The notes under the pieces are model-generated. The model had not been told where the DNA came from. It ran no database searches and saw nothing but the letters and a program-made list of their open reading frames with translations. Made by a program: the position numbers and the translations under genes. From the NCBI GenBank assembly GCA_016872875.1, contig VGYW01000141.1, positions 1 through 18,359 on the forward strand: DNA of 18,359 nucleotides. The letters are read 5' to 3'. Origin of the DNA: Planctomycetota bacterium. Lineage in GTDB: Bacteria > Planctomycetota > PUPC01 > DSUN01. Positions within the stretch are counted from its first letter, which is position 1, and every line of letters begins with the position of its first letter. Positions 1 through 7,400 of the stretch are shown piece by piece.

Positions 1-252
1 CATCGCCGAGATCAACGCCCGTGCACCCAGGACTTCCGGGCCTGCCGGCTACCCCATCTGCTTCACTTTGGTCACTCGATCGTAGGCGAAATTGTGGTGT
101 CAGCGCACCCAGATGATCTGAGTTCTGTATTTGAAGATTTGACACCCATCTCCACTTCCCCGCCCGCGAGGGCGGCGCGACCGCAAGTCCGCTCCCTCGA
201 TAGGCCGTCCCGTCAAATCCTCGGAATCGTCCAGAACGGATCCCTGCGTTCG
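1..252. other. Intergenic or edge region, no convincing gene
   Basis: No reading frame here has codon use or protein character that I can support. The long plus-strand frame starting at 94 runs antisense across the M24 gene and is a shadow. A small hairpin (CCGCCC, loop GCGA, GGGCGG) lies at 160-175, downstream of the M24 stop codon. It could act as a weak terminator, but no U-run follows it on the minus strand. Bases 39-83 on the minus strand read HNFAYDRVTKVKQMG then stop, which looks protein-like but is closed by a stop just upstream, so it may be a decayed gene end. Confidence 0.4.
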
Positions 253-1422
253 TCATACGTCCAGCTCCAGGATGTCCATGAACCGGCCGCTGAAAGGCTC
301 GACGCCGTCCCTCGTGACGCGTACGCCGTTCTCCCAGCGGAGGCCGAATTCGCCGCGGGCGAACAGGAAGGTGTCCACGTTGAAAGTCATGTTCTCCTTC
401 AGCGGGTAGTCGCTGGTCTCCTCCATCCACGGCGGCTCGACCTCGATCATTCCCAGCCCGTGGCAGGGTCCGTAAAGGAAACTATCGTCGTAGCCGTTTT
501 CACTGAAGAATCTCCGGTATTTCTTCGCCACTTCCGAGGCGACGACGCCGGCCTTCATCCATTCCATGGTGTTCCGGTGCGCGGTCCTGCCGAACTCGAC
601 CATGCGTCGCATCTTCTCCGTCATCTTTCCCAGGCAAACCGGCCGACCGACGCCCGAGGAATAGCCGTCGATGCGGGCCGAGATGTTGAGTTGTACGAGG
701 TCGCCTTTCCGAAGCACCCTGTGCGTGGGACGGGATATCGCGTGGGTCGTGCTCGGTCCGGCGAAGACGTACTGGGGCATACCCTCGTATTCCGCGCCGC
801 GGTCATAGATCTCCTTCTGGGAGATCCCGACCACCTGCAGTTCGGTCATCCCGGGCCGCATCTGTCTGAGGATCTCGCCGATGGCGTCCTCGGCGATGGA
901 AAACGCCTTTTTCTGACACGCGATCTCCGCGTCGCTCTTGACCGAGCGCAAGCTTACCAGGATGTCGTCCGCGCGGACGAGTTCGGCGCCTGGGAAGGCC
1001 GCCCGGAGCCCGTCCAGCACGGGAGCGGTGGTCACCAGGTACCCGCCGATGCCGATGCGGCGGGGTTCCGGAACCCCTGCCTCCGCGAAGACCGAGCGAA
1101 ACGACGAGACCGGCACGCCGGGATAGGCGGGGTCGGCCGGTTCCCGGTACTCGGTCATCAGCCGCACGCGGGCGATCCTGCTGCGGTCGGTCGCGAAAGT
1201 CTGGCTCTCGGGGCCGATGAGCAGGGTCGGTTCGCCCCGGGGTGGTATAACGACCCCTGCGATCTCGAAGATCGGCCAGTAGTTCGAGAAATACCGCACG
1301 TTGGCGAACTCCGCCTCGTTGCTGTTGACGAGCAGGATGTCGAGTCCGCGTTCGCGGACGAGTTCCTGCGCCTTCGAAATTCGGCGTACGTACTCTTCGT
1401 TCGGGATGGAAGGAAGTTTCAT
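253..1422 (-). CDS. M24-family creatinase/prolidase-fold protein with altered metal site
   Basis: A 389-residue protein with the two-domain layout of the M24 family (Xaa-Pro peptidase, prolidase, creatinase). The N-terminal creatinase_N-like domain is about residues 10-155 and the pita-bread catalytic domain about 165-385. Active metallopeptidases bind two metals through Asp, Asp, His, Glu, Glu. Here the first Asp aligns with N246 (GDLVQLNISA), the second falls near G257 (YSSGVGRP), H321 is kept (CHGLGM), the first Glu aligns with D350 (TFNVDTF) and the last Glu is kept at E364 (RWENGV). Creatinase, a metal-free member, also has Asn at the first position, so a hydrolase of the creatinase type is more likely than a Xaa-Pro peptidase. 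The substrate is unknown. No signal peptide is seen, so it is probably cytoplasmic. The ATG at 1422 follows an AAAGGA ribosome binding site at a good distance. It lies 38 bases after the DUF2961 gene on the same strand and is probably cotranscribed with it. Confidence 0.85.
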   Translation of the reverse strand: MKLPSIPNEEYVRRISKAQELVRERGLDILLVNSNEAEFANVRYFSNYWPIFEIAGVVIPPRGEPTLLIGPESQTFATDRSRIARVRLMTEYREPADPAYPGVPVSSFRSVFAEAGVPEPRRIGIGGYLVTTAPVLDGLRAAFPGAELVRADDILVSLRSVKSDAEIACQKKAFSIAEDAIGEILRQMRPGMTELQVVGISQKEIYDRGAEYEGMPQYVFAGPSTTHAISRPTHRVLRKGDLVQLNISARIDGYSSGVGRPVCLGKMTEKMRRMVEFGRTAHRNTMEWMKAGVVASEVAKKYRRFFSENGYDDSFLYGPCHGLGMIEVEPPWMEETSDYPLKENMTFNVDTFLFARGEFGLRWENGVRVTRDGVEPFSGRFMDILELDV

Positions 1423-1460
1423 GTCATGATCCTTTCACGGGAATGTCCATCGTCATCCGT

Positions 1461-2546
1461 TCAAAACACCAGGCCGCTCTCGGCTCCGTCCGAGGACATC
1501 TTTTTCGCACGGATGGCTTTCAGCGCTTCCAGTTCCCACGGCTGCTGCGCGATGTCGCGGATGCGCTCGACGCGGGGAGGGACGGGCGGCAAGGGCTCCT
1601 TCGTCAGGTTCTGGTACCAGTAGGCGACGCTGCACCAGTCGTCGCTCCGCTCGTCGAACCAGCCCGAACCGCCCTGGCCTGTCTGGGTATACTCGACCCG
1701 CATATCGTTTTGAAAATAGATGGGATCCATTAGGTGGAAGCGGTAACAGCCACAGTAGTAGCGGTCGCCGAATTCCGGGTGCTGGACCTGGTAATTCGAG
1801 CCGGCGTACGCGGACTGGTGGACGCCCAGTCCCCAGGCCGAGAGGAACCAGTCCGACCATCCCGTCCCGACGATGGTGGGAACCGCCGTGTCCCCGTCGA
1901 TATAGAACTGTATCTCGCCCTCGCGCCAGGTGCCTTTCGTGCGCGGCAGCGCGGAGATGAGCGTGCCGACATAGACGCCGGGCGTATTTCGCGCGGTCAT
2001 GACGGGATGGTTCTTGCCGATGGGAGGCACGCTCCTCCTGAAGTGCGCATGGAACCGTCCCATGTCGGAAGTGATTTTGTCGCCCAGTGTGTAATTGATC
2101 TGGTAGAAGAGGCAGACCCCTTCGTCCTGGTCGTTATCGAATTCAAGAACGAACCCTTTCCTGAACGGCATGGGAAAGAAGCACCAGAAGCCCTTTCCCT
2201 CACTGATGCCGAGGCAGGGCGTGGAATAATGTCCCAGGCGGCCGTGTGCGGCCCCGTAGAAATCGCCGAAGGGCGCCTCAACGCTCGGCGACTCGGATCC
2301 GTCCCAATAGATGCGCAGGACGATGCTGCGCAGAACCTCCGGAGACCTGTTGCCAATGGTCATCCAAATACCCCGAACCATTCCCGGACCTTCGACATCC
2401 GCCAGCCTTATCTTCTCGTGCGGTTCGACCTGTATCGCGTGCCGATATTCCGGCAAGCGTCCGGCCTTGGCGCCGGTCGGATTGCCGGCTGTGATGGAGC
2501 GGGATGCGAGCTTCTGGAAACGGAATATTTCAGGTGCTTTCATCAT
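1461..2546 (-). CDS. DUF2961 / GH172-like protein
   Basis: A 361-residue DUF2961 protein. Family hallmarks are LADVEGPGMVRGIWMT (about 49-64), the YWDG...P.VE.P.GDF block (80-96), REGEIQFYIDGD (208-219) and GTGWSDWF (227-234). Characterised DUF2961 members are now glycoside hydrolase family GH172 and act on alpha-D-fructofuranosides or D-arabinofuranosides. The Glu of GEIxFYIDGD, thought to be the nucleophile, is present (E211). The usual GTGTEDYF motif, which carries the proposed acid/base Glu, reads GTGWSDWF with Ser at 231. Activity may therefore be changed or lost. There is no signal peptide. The frame stays open up to 2756, but I chose the ATG at 2546 because AGGAGG lies nine bases upstream, and because the extra 70 residues do not look like the family and run into the insertion element. 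A second in-frame ATG follows directly at 2543. It is the first gene of a unit with the M24 gene. Confidence 0.85.
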   Translation of the reverse strand: MMKAPEIFRFQKLASRSITAGNPTGAKAGRLPEYRHAIQVEPHEKIRLADVEGPGMVRGIWMTIGNRSPEVLRSIVLRIYWDGSESPSVEAPFGDFYGAAHGRLGHYSTPCLGISEGKGFWCFFPMPFRKGFVLEFDNDQDEGVCLFYQINYTLGDKITSDMGRFHAHFRRSVPPIGKNHPVMTARNTPGVYVGTLISALPRTKGTWREGEIQFYIDGDTAVPTIVGTGWSDWFLSAWGLGVHQSAYAGSNYQVQHPEFGDRYYCGCYRFHLMDPIYFQNDMRVEYTQTGQGGSGWFDERSDDWCSVAYWYQNLTKEPLPPVPPRVERIRDIAQQPWELEALKAIRAKKMSSDGAESGLVF

Positions 2547-2593
2547 GGGTTGGGTCCTCCTATTGCTCGTTTGTAGTTCTCTTTGCTTGTCAT
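2543..2593 (-). CDS. Possible 16-residue leader ORF overlapping the DUF2961 start
   Basis: An ATG at 2593 is preceded by AAGAGGA seven bases upstream and opens a 16-codon frame, MTSKENYKRAIGGPNP. Its TGA (2545-2543) overlaps the ATGATG of the DUF2961 gene. The ribosome binding site and overlap are read directly from the sequence. Translational coupling is inferred. From memory, the first eleven residues resemble the N-termini of uroporphyrinogen decarboxylase-like proteins that often sit in DUF2961-type loci, so it may instead be the stump of a deleted gene. It is too short for any functional claim. Confidence 0.35.
   Translation of the reverse strand: MTSKENYKRAIGGPNP
2556..2561 (-). promoter_or_regulatory. 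Ribosome binding site deciding the DUF2961 start
   Basis: The minus strand reads AGGAGG nine bases before the tandem ATGATG at 2546-2541. This is the best Shine-Dalgarno match in the region and supports a start at 2546, not 2756. It also lies inside the small leader ORF, whose stop codon overlaps the ATGs. Confidence 0.75.
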
Positions 2594-2659
2594 GTAGTTT
2601 TCCTCTTAATGCCCAACGGCGCAAATCTCGGGCGGCGAAGCCGTCCCTGCCCATGCGGT

Positions 2660-2688
2660 ACTGTACTGGTTCAGCGTGAACTGGACAA
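2660..2688 (-). promoter_or_regulatory. Possible hybrid promoter at the insertion element end
   Basis: On the minus strand, TTGTCC (2688-2683, inside the terminal inverted repeat) is followed after 17 bases by TACAGT (2665-2660, in the flanking DNA). Each box matches four of six sigma-70 consensus bases. A start near 2653 would lead into the leader ORF and the DUF2961 gene. Outward hybrid promoters of this kind are known for insertion sequences. The match is modest. Confidence 0.3.
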
Positions 2689-3696
2689 ACGGCCCTCGGG
2701 AATAAGAGACTCGGACGGACGACTGGCCTGCGGCCAGTCGGAGTTTTCTGAGGCATCGGGGGATAGGCCGAATGGCTTCAGAGGGGGGCAGGGATAGCCC
2801 CGAGGGGCCATCCCCGCCCGAGCCTTTCGGCCACACCCCAGCCGGGTATCCCTGGCGGGTTGCTCTCCAGCAGGGCCCGCTTCCGGTTCGCCGGCCGGGT
2901 GGATCATAGGCGTCTCCTTTCTGGTTGTCAAGAGCTCTCTTGGTTCGGTGCCGAGCCTGGCCTGGGCGCGGCGGGCGGCCCGGGCTTCGCGGGCCGCGGC
3001 GAGCTTGCGGTCGCGCTCGGCCCAGATGGCCTCCGCCCGGCCCTCGAGCTTGTCGAGGGGCGCGACGTAGCCGATGGCACTGTGGAGCCGCTTGGCGTTG
3101 TAGTGGGCCACGAAGTCGGCCACGAGGCGCCGGGCCTCCTCCAGGCTCAGAGGGGTTCCGGGGCGGATGCACTCCGTTTTGAGGGTCTGGTAGAAGCGTT
3201 CCTTTTTTCCATTGCTCTGGGGGTAGCCGGGGCTGATGCGGACGTGGGTCATGCCCGCGATGCGGAGGAACTCCTTGAAGTCCCGTGCGATGAACTGCGG
3301 GCCGTTGTCGGAGATGATCCGGGGCTTGGCGTCCGGGAACTTCTCGGGGGCCCGCTGGACGATCACCTCCACGTCCTGCTCGGTCATCCTCTCGCGGATT
3401 TCCCAGTGGACGATGTAGCGGGAGAAGCCGTCCAGCTCGTCGAGCATCATGAAGGCCAGGCGGCGGTAGCCCTCGAGGGGGTGGTGGCGGGCGTAGACCA
3501 CGATGGCGGCGCGCTCCCAGTCCTCGAGCCAGCAGTCGCGCGGGACGAGCGCATTATGCTCGTTCGCCTGGCCGTAGCGCCCCTGCCAGTCGTAGAACTT
3601 GCTGCGGGCCAGGCCCAGCCAGCCCACGAGGCGCGCCACCGGGAGTTCCGTTTTGCCCGACCAGTATCGCATGTAGTCCACCACCTGATCGCGCAC
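2671..3696 (-). CDS. IS3-family transposase OrfB, internally deleted
   Basis: The 341-residue frame is an IS3-type integrase-core transposase. The N-terminal HTH_21-like part (residues 1-85) ends in HPLEGYRRLAFMMLDE. The retroviral-integrase core follows with D130 (IISDNGPQF) and E166 (SNGKKERF), spaced as in a D35E motif. The usual stretch between the MMLDE-like block and LDGFSRYIVHW, about 60 residues including the HWHVDVSY segment with the first catalytic Asp, is missing at residues 86-88. The join is in frame. Without that Asp the enzyme should be dead. The GTG at 3696 is only the first possible start; the protein is probably made by -1 frameshifting from OrfA, since this frame is open back to the slippery site. 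The last roughly 90 residues are of low complexity, and the stop lies outside the element. Confidence 0.85.
   Translation of the reverse strand: MRDQVVDYMRYWSGKTELPVARLVGWLGLARSKFYDWQGRYGQANEHNALVPRDCWLEDWERAAIVVYARHHPLEGYRRLAFMMLDELDGFSRYIVHWEIRERMTEQDVEVIVQRAPEKFPDAKPRIISDNGPQFIARDFKEFLRIAGMTHVRISPGYPQSNGKKERFYQTLKTECIRPGTPLSLEEARRLVADFVAHYNAKRLHSAIGYVAPLDKLEGRAEAIWAERDRKLAAAREARAARRAQARLGTEPRELLTTRKETPMIHPAGEPEAGPAGEQPARDTRLGCGRKARAGMAPRGYPCPPLKPFGLSPDASENSDWPQASRPSESLIPEGRLSSSR
2678..2700 (+). repeat. Left terminal inverted repeat of the IS3 element
   Basis: The plus strand reads GAACTGGACAAAC, then GG, then CCCTCGGG. It matches the right end over 13 perfect bases followed by CCCTCGGG after a one-base gap. 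OrfB reads through this repeat and stops 5 bases beyond the element. Confidence 0.85.
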
Positions 3697-3719
3697 GTCG
3701 TGGGGCGTCCAGGCGCCTT

Positions 3720-4028
3720 TCAGACCCGGCCAAGCGTTTTTTTTAGAGCGACGTGGGACTCCATGATCTCGGCGATCACCTCGTCCTTGTGAGCCAGCTT
3801 GGTCGTGAGGGCCTCGTTGTGCTCCTGGAGGCGCCGGACCTCCGAGCCATGGTCGTGCTCGAAGGCCGCGGCCCCGTTCTCGAAGAACTCCTTCTGCCAG
3901 CGGTAGAAGAGCGTGGGGTTGAGGTGGTTCTGGTCACAGAGGTCTGAGACCGGCACCTTCTCCAGGAAGTGCCGCCGCAGGATGGCCCCCTTCTCCTGCG
4001 CCGAAAACCGGCGTCGCTGCTGCGTCAT
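3720..4028 (-). CDS. IS3-family transposase OrfA
   Basis: A 102-residue OrfA protein. It has an N-terminal helix-turn-helix (HTH_Tnp_1 type) in the first 60 residues, including RRFSAQEKGAILRRHFLEK and LNPTLFYRWQKEF. A short heptad-like segment follows (EVRRLQEHNEALTTKLAHKDEVIAEIM), as in the leucine zipper of IS3 OrfA proteins. It binds the terminal repeats and supplies the N-terminus of the OrfAB transposase. I start it at the ATG at 4028 because AGGAGG (4042-4037) lies eight bases before it, while the ATG at 4034 is only two bases from the same site. The frame ends a few codons past the A8 slippery site. It appears intact. Confidence 0.88.
   Translation of the reverse strand: MTQQRRRFSAQEKGAILRRHFLEKVPVSDLCDQNHLNPTLFYRWQKEFFENGAAAFEHDHGSEVRRLQEHNEALTTKLAHKDEVIAEIMESHVALKKTLGRV
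3737..3744 (-). other. A8 slippery site for -1 frameshift between OrfA and OrfB
   Basis: In the OrfA frame the minus strand reads CTA AAA AAA ACG, which contains the heptamer A AAA AAA. A -1 slip joins ...HVALKK of OrfA to NAWPGLKGAWTPHDV... and then OrfB with no stop in between. This is the standard way IS3 elements make the OrfAB transposase. Confidence 0.75.
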
Positions 4029-4062
4029 GGACATTGCCTCCTTCGGGCTTACATACTATCCG

Positions 4063-4084
4063 CCCGAGGGAGTTTGTCCAGTTC
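4063..4084 (-). repeat. Right terminal inverted repeat of the IS3 element
   Basis: The minus strand reads GAACTGGACAAAC, then T, then CCCTCGGG, the partner of the left end. It lies just upstream of the OrfA ribosome binding site. Confidence 0.85.
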
Positions 4085-4137
4085 CGTCTGAAGCATGACA
4101 CCAGGGGTGGCAGGACATGCATCGAAAAAGCCCATAG

Positions 4138-4289
4138 TGGGTCAAGTGTGTGGCGCACGGTTGAACCAGTATGGTGGGAAGCCCCCGGAAGGCTCCGGAT
4201 CGCCAAAGCGCTCAATCTGGGTCAAGTTCTGGCTGATCCAGAATGGAGGGAACGGCCCCGGAAGCCACGGGGCCGCCAAAGTGCCCAAA
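4138..4289. repeat. Two imperfect direct repeats of about 80 bp, noncoding
   Basis: TGGGTCAAG begins both copies (4138 and 4218). They also share GAxCCAGxATGGxGGGAA, CCCCGGAAG and CGCCAAAG in the same order, with one gap of about nine bases. The second copy contains a 7-bp stem (CGGCCCC at 4253-4259 and GGGGCCG at 4269-4275), and the first holds a weaker version. No protein frame here is convincing. The interval 4085-4357 therefore holds this repeat and nothing else that I can identify. Confidence 0.55.
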
Positions 4290-4357
4290 TGGGGCGGATC
4301 GACCGAGGGGGGAGGCTGGCCCCAAGGGCTTCGCCGAGCGGGGCCACGAAACGGCAA

Positions 4358-4387
4358 GGCGAGGAACCCGCGACGGGGTTCCTCGCC
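4358..4387 (-). terminator. Hairpin terminator of the giant surface-protein gene
   Basis: GGCGAGGAACCC (4358-4369) and GGGTTCCTCGCC (4376-4387) form a perfect 12-bp stem with a 6-base loop, 29 bases after the stop codon of the minus-strand gene. The minus strand continues TTGCCGTTTCG, which is only moderately T-rich. Position and stem strength support an intrinsic terminator. Confidence 0.65.
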
Positions 4388-4416
4388 TCGGAGGGCGTTC
4401 AGGAGAGCGGCGGCGG

Positions 4417-7400
4417 CTAGGCGGCCCGGCCGCGGCGGCGGCGCAGGAGGGCCAGGACTCCGAGGCCGAGGAGGGCCAGGGTGCTCGGCTCGGGGATGGC
4501 GAGGGCGGTGAGGCCGGTGAGGTAGATGCCCCAGCCCCGCTCCTCGCTGAGCACCTGGAGCGTGGCCGTGCTGAGGTCCCACAGGTAGAGGTGCTGCGGG
4601 TCCATCAGGTTGCCGATGTCAATGGTGTACTGGAGCGGGTTGGTCTGGGCGTTCCAGGGGAGGCCGCCGACGAAGAGGTTGTCGGCGTAGAAGACCGGCA
4701 TCAGGTCGGTGGAGAGGATGGTTCCGCCCTCGCCGAAGAGGCGGAGGGTGAAGCTCTTGTCGAACATGAGGTCGCCCACGACGCTGATGAGGTCGTGGGT
4801 GGTTGGGCCGGTGAAGCTCCACTCGTAGACCGCTCCGTCGCCGATTCGCAGGGTGCCGGGGCCTGCGGCGCCTTGGACGATGAAGGAGCCGGGGTTGAGG
4901 CCGTTGGGGGTGAAGCGGCGGTCGAAGGTGATGTCGCCGGTGAGGGTGGCGGCGTGTCCGATGCTGGCGGTGCTGAAGCCGACCGGTCCGCCCTGGGCGA
5001 TGAGCTGGGTGTTCGGGGCCATGGTGAGGTCGCCGAGGCGCGTGGCGCCATAGTTGCCCTGGAGGCCGGCGAGGTAGAGGTTCTGGATTTCCGTGGCGGT
5101 GAGGGTCCGGTTGTAGACGAGGAACTCGTCAACCACGTTGGCGAACTCCTGTCCCCAGCCTTCGCCGTTGCCGATCCAGCTCACCTCGGTGGTGCTTCGG
5201 CGGTCGGCGGTGCCGCGGAAGACGCCGTCCACGTAGTAGTCGGTGGTGCCGTTGGCCTTTCCGACGGCGGCGACGTGGTGCCAGCCGCTGCTGGGGGCGA
5301 TGTTGACGGGGTTTCCGCCGCCGTCGAGGGCGGGCCGGAAGCCGCCACCGCCGGCATTGTCGTACATGCCGAGGCGCTGGCTGCCGTTCTCGACGATGAT
5401 CTGGTGATCGTTGGAGGCGCCACGGGTGAGGGTGCGCCAGTCGTCGCCCCAGAGGTTGTTGAACCAGGCGGCGATGGTCCACTCGGTGGCAATGTCAATG
5501 CTGCTGCTGGGGGCTTCGTTGAGGCGCATGTAGGCGCCTGTGCCTGAGGTGGGGATGAGCATGCCGGCGCCGATCCTGCCGGCGGTGGTGGTGGTGGCCT
5601 GGTTGCGGAGCTGGCCGTTCTTGCTGGAGCCGAGGGTGCCCTCGTTGGTGACCCAGGTGAAGGCGCCGCTGGTGTAGGTGTTGCTGAACGAGTAGTAGGC
5701 GGCGGCATCGGTGGGGGGCTTGATGGTGGGGTCGGCGGCTGGGAGGACGAGGGTGAGGGAGGCGCTTTCGACGTTGAGCGCGCCCCTGAAGTTGATGCTG
5801 GCCTGGGGCGCGGAGATGGTGACGTTGCCGTCGGAGGCGAGGGTGACACCCTGGGGCACGCTGAGGCTGCCGCCGGAGGCCACGGTGAGGTTGTCGAGGA
5901 GGGTGACGCCCACGTCGACGCCGGCGGGACCGGTGACACTGAAGTTGTTGGCGTCGAGCGAGCCATTGACGGTGAGCCACTGGGAGCCGCCGCGGAGGTT
6001 GGCGTTGCCGGCGAGGGTCATGGGTCCGGCGACGGTTGGCCCGCCGGTGGTGCCCATGGAGTTGAGGGTGGCGATGGCGGAGCCGCCGAGGGTGAGCTGG
6101 CTGCCCGGGTCGAGACGGACGTCGCCGAGGCGTGCTGGTCCGCCGGCGAGTGCGCCCTGGCGGAAGGCCTGGATTTCGGCGCCGGTGAGCGCGCGGTTCC
6201 AGGCCGCTACGTCGTCCACCTGCCCGTTGAAGTACTGGTTCTGGCCGACGCGCCGGCCCATGCCGAACTGGTCGTAGAGGTCGAGCGGCCAGGAGGGCGT
6301 GTAGGTCAGAACAGGGGTCGCACTGCCGTCCGTGTACAGCCGGACGTTTGTGCCGTCGTACGCGGCGGCGAAGAAGTGCCAGTTGGGGTCGTTGGTCAGG
6401 GGGCCGAAGTTGTCCTCGCGGGCGTAGAGGTGGAGGCAGTAGGGCTTGGGGGCGCCGCCGCCGCGGACTTCGACGTCGAAGAAGCGCCCCTGGCCTTCCT
6501 GGGCCGGGGTGAAGCCGAAGATGCCCGTCCAGTCGCCATCGGCGCCGGCCGCGTCGTTGGACTTCGCCCAGCCTGCGATGGTGCGTGGGGCGTTGCCGCT
6601 GACGCCGAGGGCGGGCATGGTCACGTAGTCGTCGGAGCCGTCGAAGCGGAGGCTGCTGGCGCGCACGGCGTCGCTGGCCCAGGTGGGGCCATTGAACGCC
6701 GTGCCGTTCCTGCCGTTGCCGGAGTAGTCGTTCACGTCGCCATTCAGGGGCCAGTAGCCGCGCAGGCCGTTCATGAGGTTGGGGTCTGGGGTGCCGATAG
6801 GCGGGGTGTTGATGGTGAGCGCGCCGCTGATGGCTGGGACGGTGGAGGTTACGCGGAGCTCGCCGCTAAGGCCCACGCCGGCAGTGGCGGCGTCAATGGT
6901 GAAGGTGCCGTCGGCTATCAGGGTGCCGGAGCCGCGGAGGGCGGTGGTGATCTTGGTGTCGCGTGCGAGGATGGTGGTGCCGCCGTCGAGGGCGAGGGTG
7001 CCGACGGTGGTGTTCTTGGAGCTCATGAGGGTGCCGCCGGCGACGGTGATGTTGTTGGCTCGGAGGAAGCTGGCGGGTTCGATGAAGTTGAGGGTGCCGG
7101 CCTCGACTCGGATGTTGTTGAGGTCGGCGAGGCCGGAGAAGGTGGCGGAGCCTGGGGTGGACTTGCGGAGGGAGGCCGCCTGGCCGGTGAGCCAGGCGCT
7201 CGATGTGCCGTTCTCGACCTCGAGGGCGTAGGAGCCGGCCGTGGTGGAGGGGTTGGTGAGGGCGAGGGCGCCGGCGAGGTTGCCGCCGGCGAGGCGCAGG
7301 GTGGTGCCGGTCTTGAGGACGGGCGGCTGGTTGGGCGCGCCAGTGGTCGTGCCGCCGATGACGTCGATCTTCGGGACGTCGATGTCGGCGTATGGGCCGA

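Larger units (their letters stand above)
2678..4084 (-). mobile_element. IS3-family insertion element, probably inactive
   Basis: A 1,407-bp element bounded by inverted repeats that begin GAACTGGACAAAC at both ends, and encoding OrfA and OrfB of IS3 type on the minus strand. The trinucleotide CGT is found directly outside both ends (2675-2677 and 4085-4087), a plausible 3-bp target duplication. The termini start with G where most IS3 elements start with TG, so the exact boundary may be off by a base. OrfB has an internal deletion, so the copy is unlikely to move by itself. It sits between the terminator of the giant surface-protein gene and the DUF2961 unit, close to where base composition changes. 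Confidence 0.85.

Noticed and set aside
94..1623. Plus-strand frame of 509 codons at the left end
   Set aside because: It is antisense to the M24 gene and to the 3' end of the DUF2961 gene, both of which have recognisable motifs and ribosome binding sites.
2547..2756. Longer N-terminus for the DUF2961 protein
   Set aside because: The extra 70 residues overlap the insertion element and do not resemble the family, and a strong AGGAGG marks the ATG at 2546.
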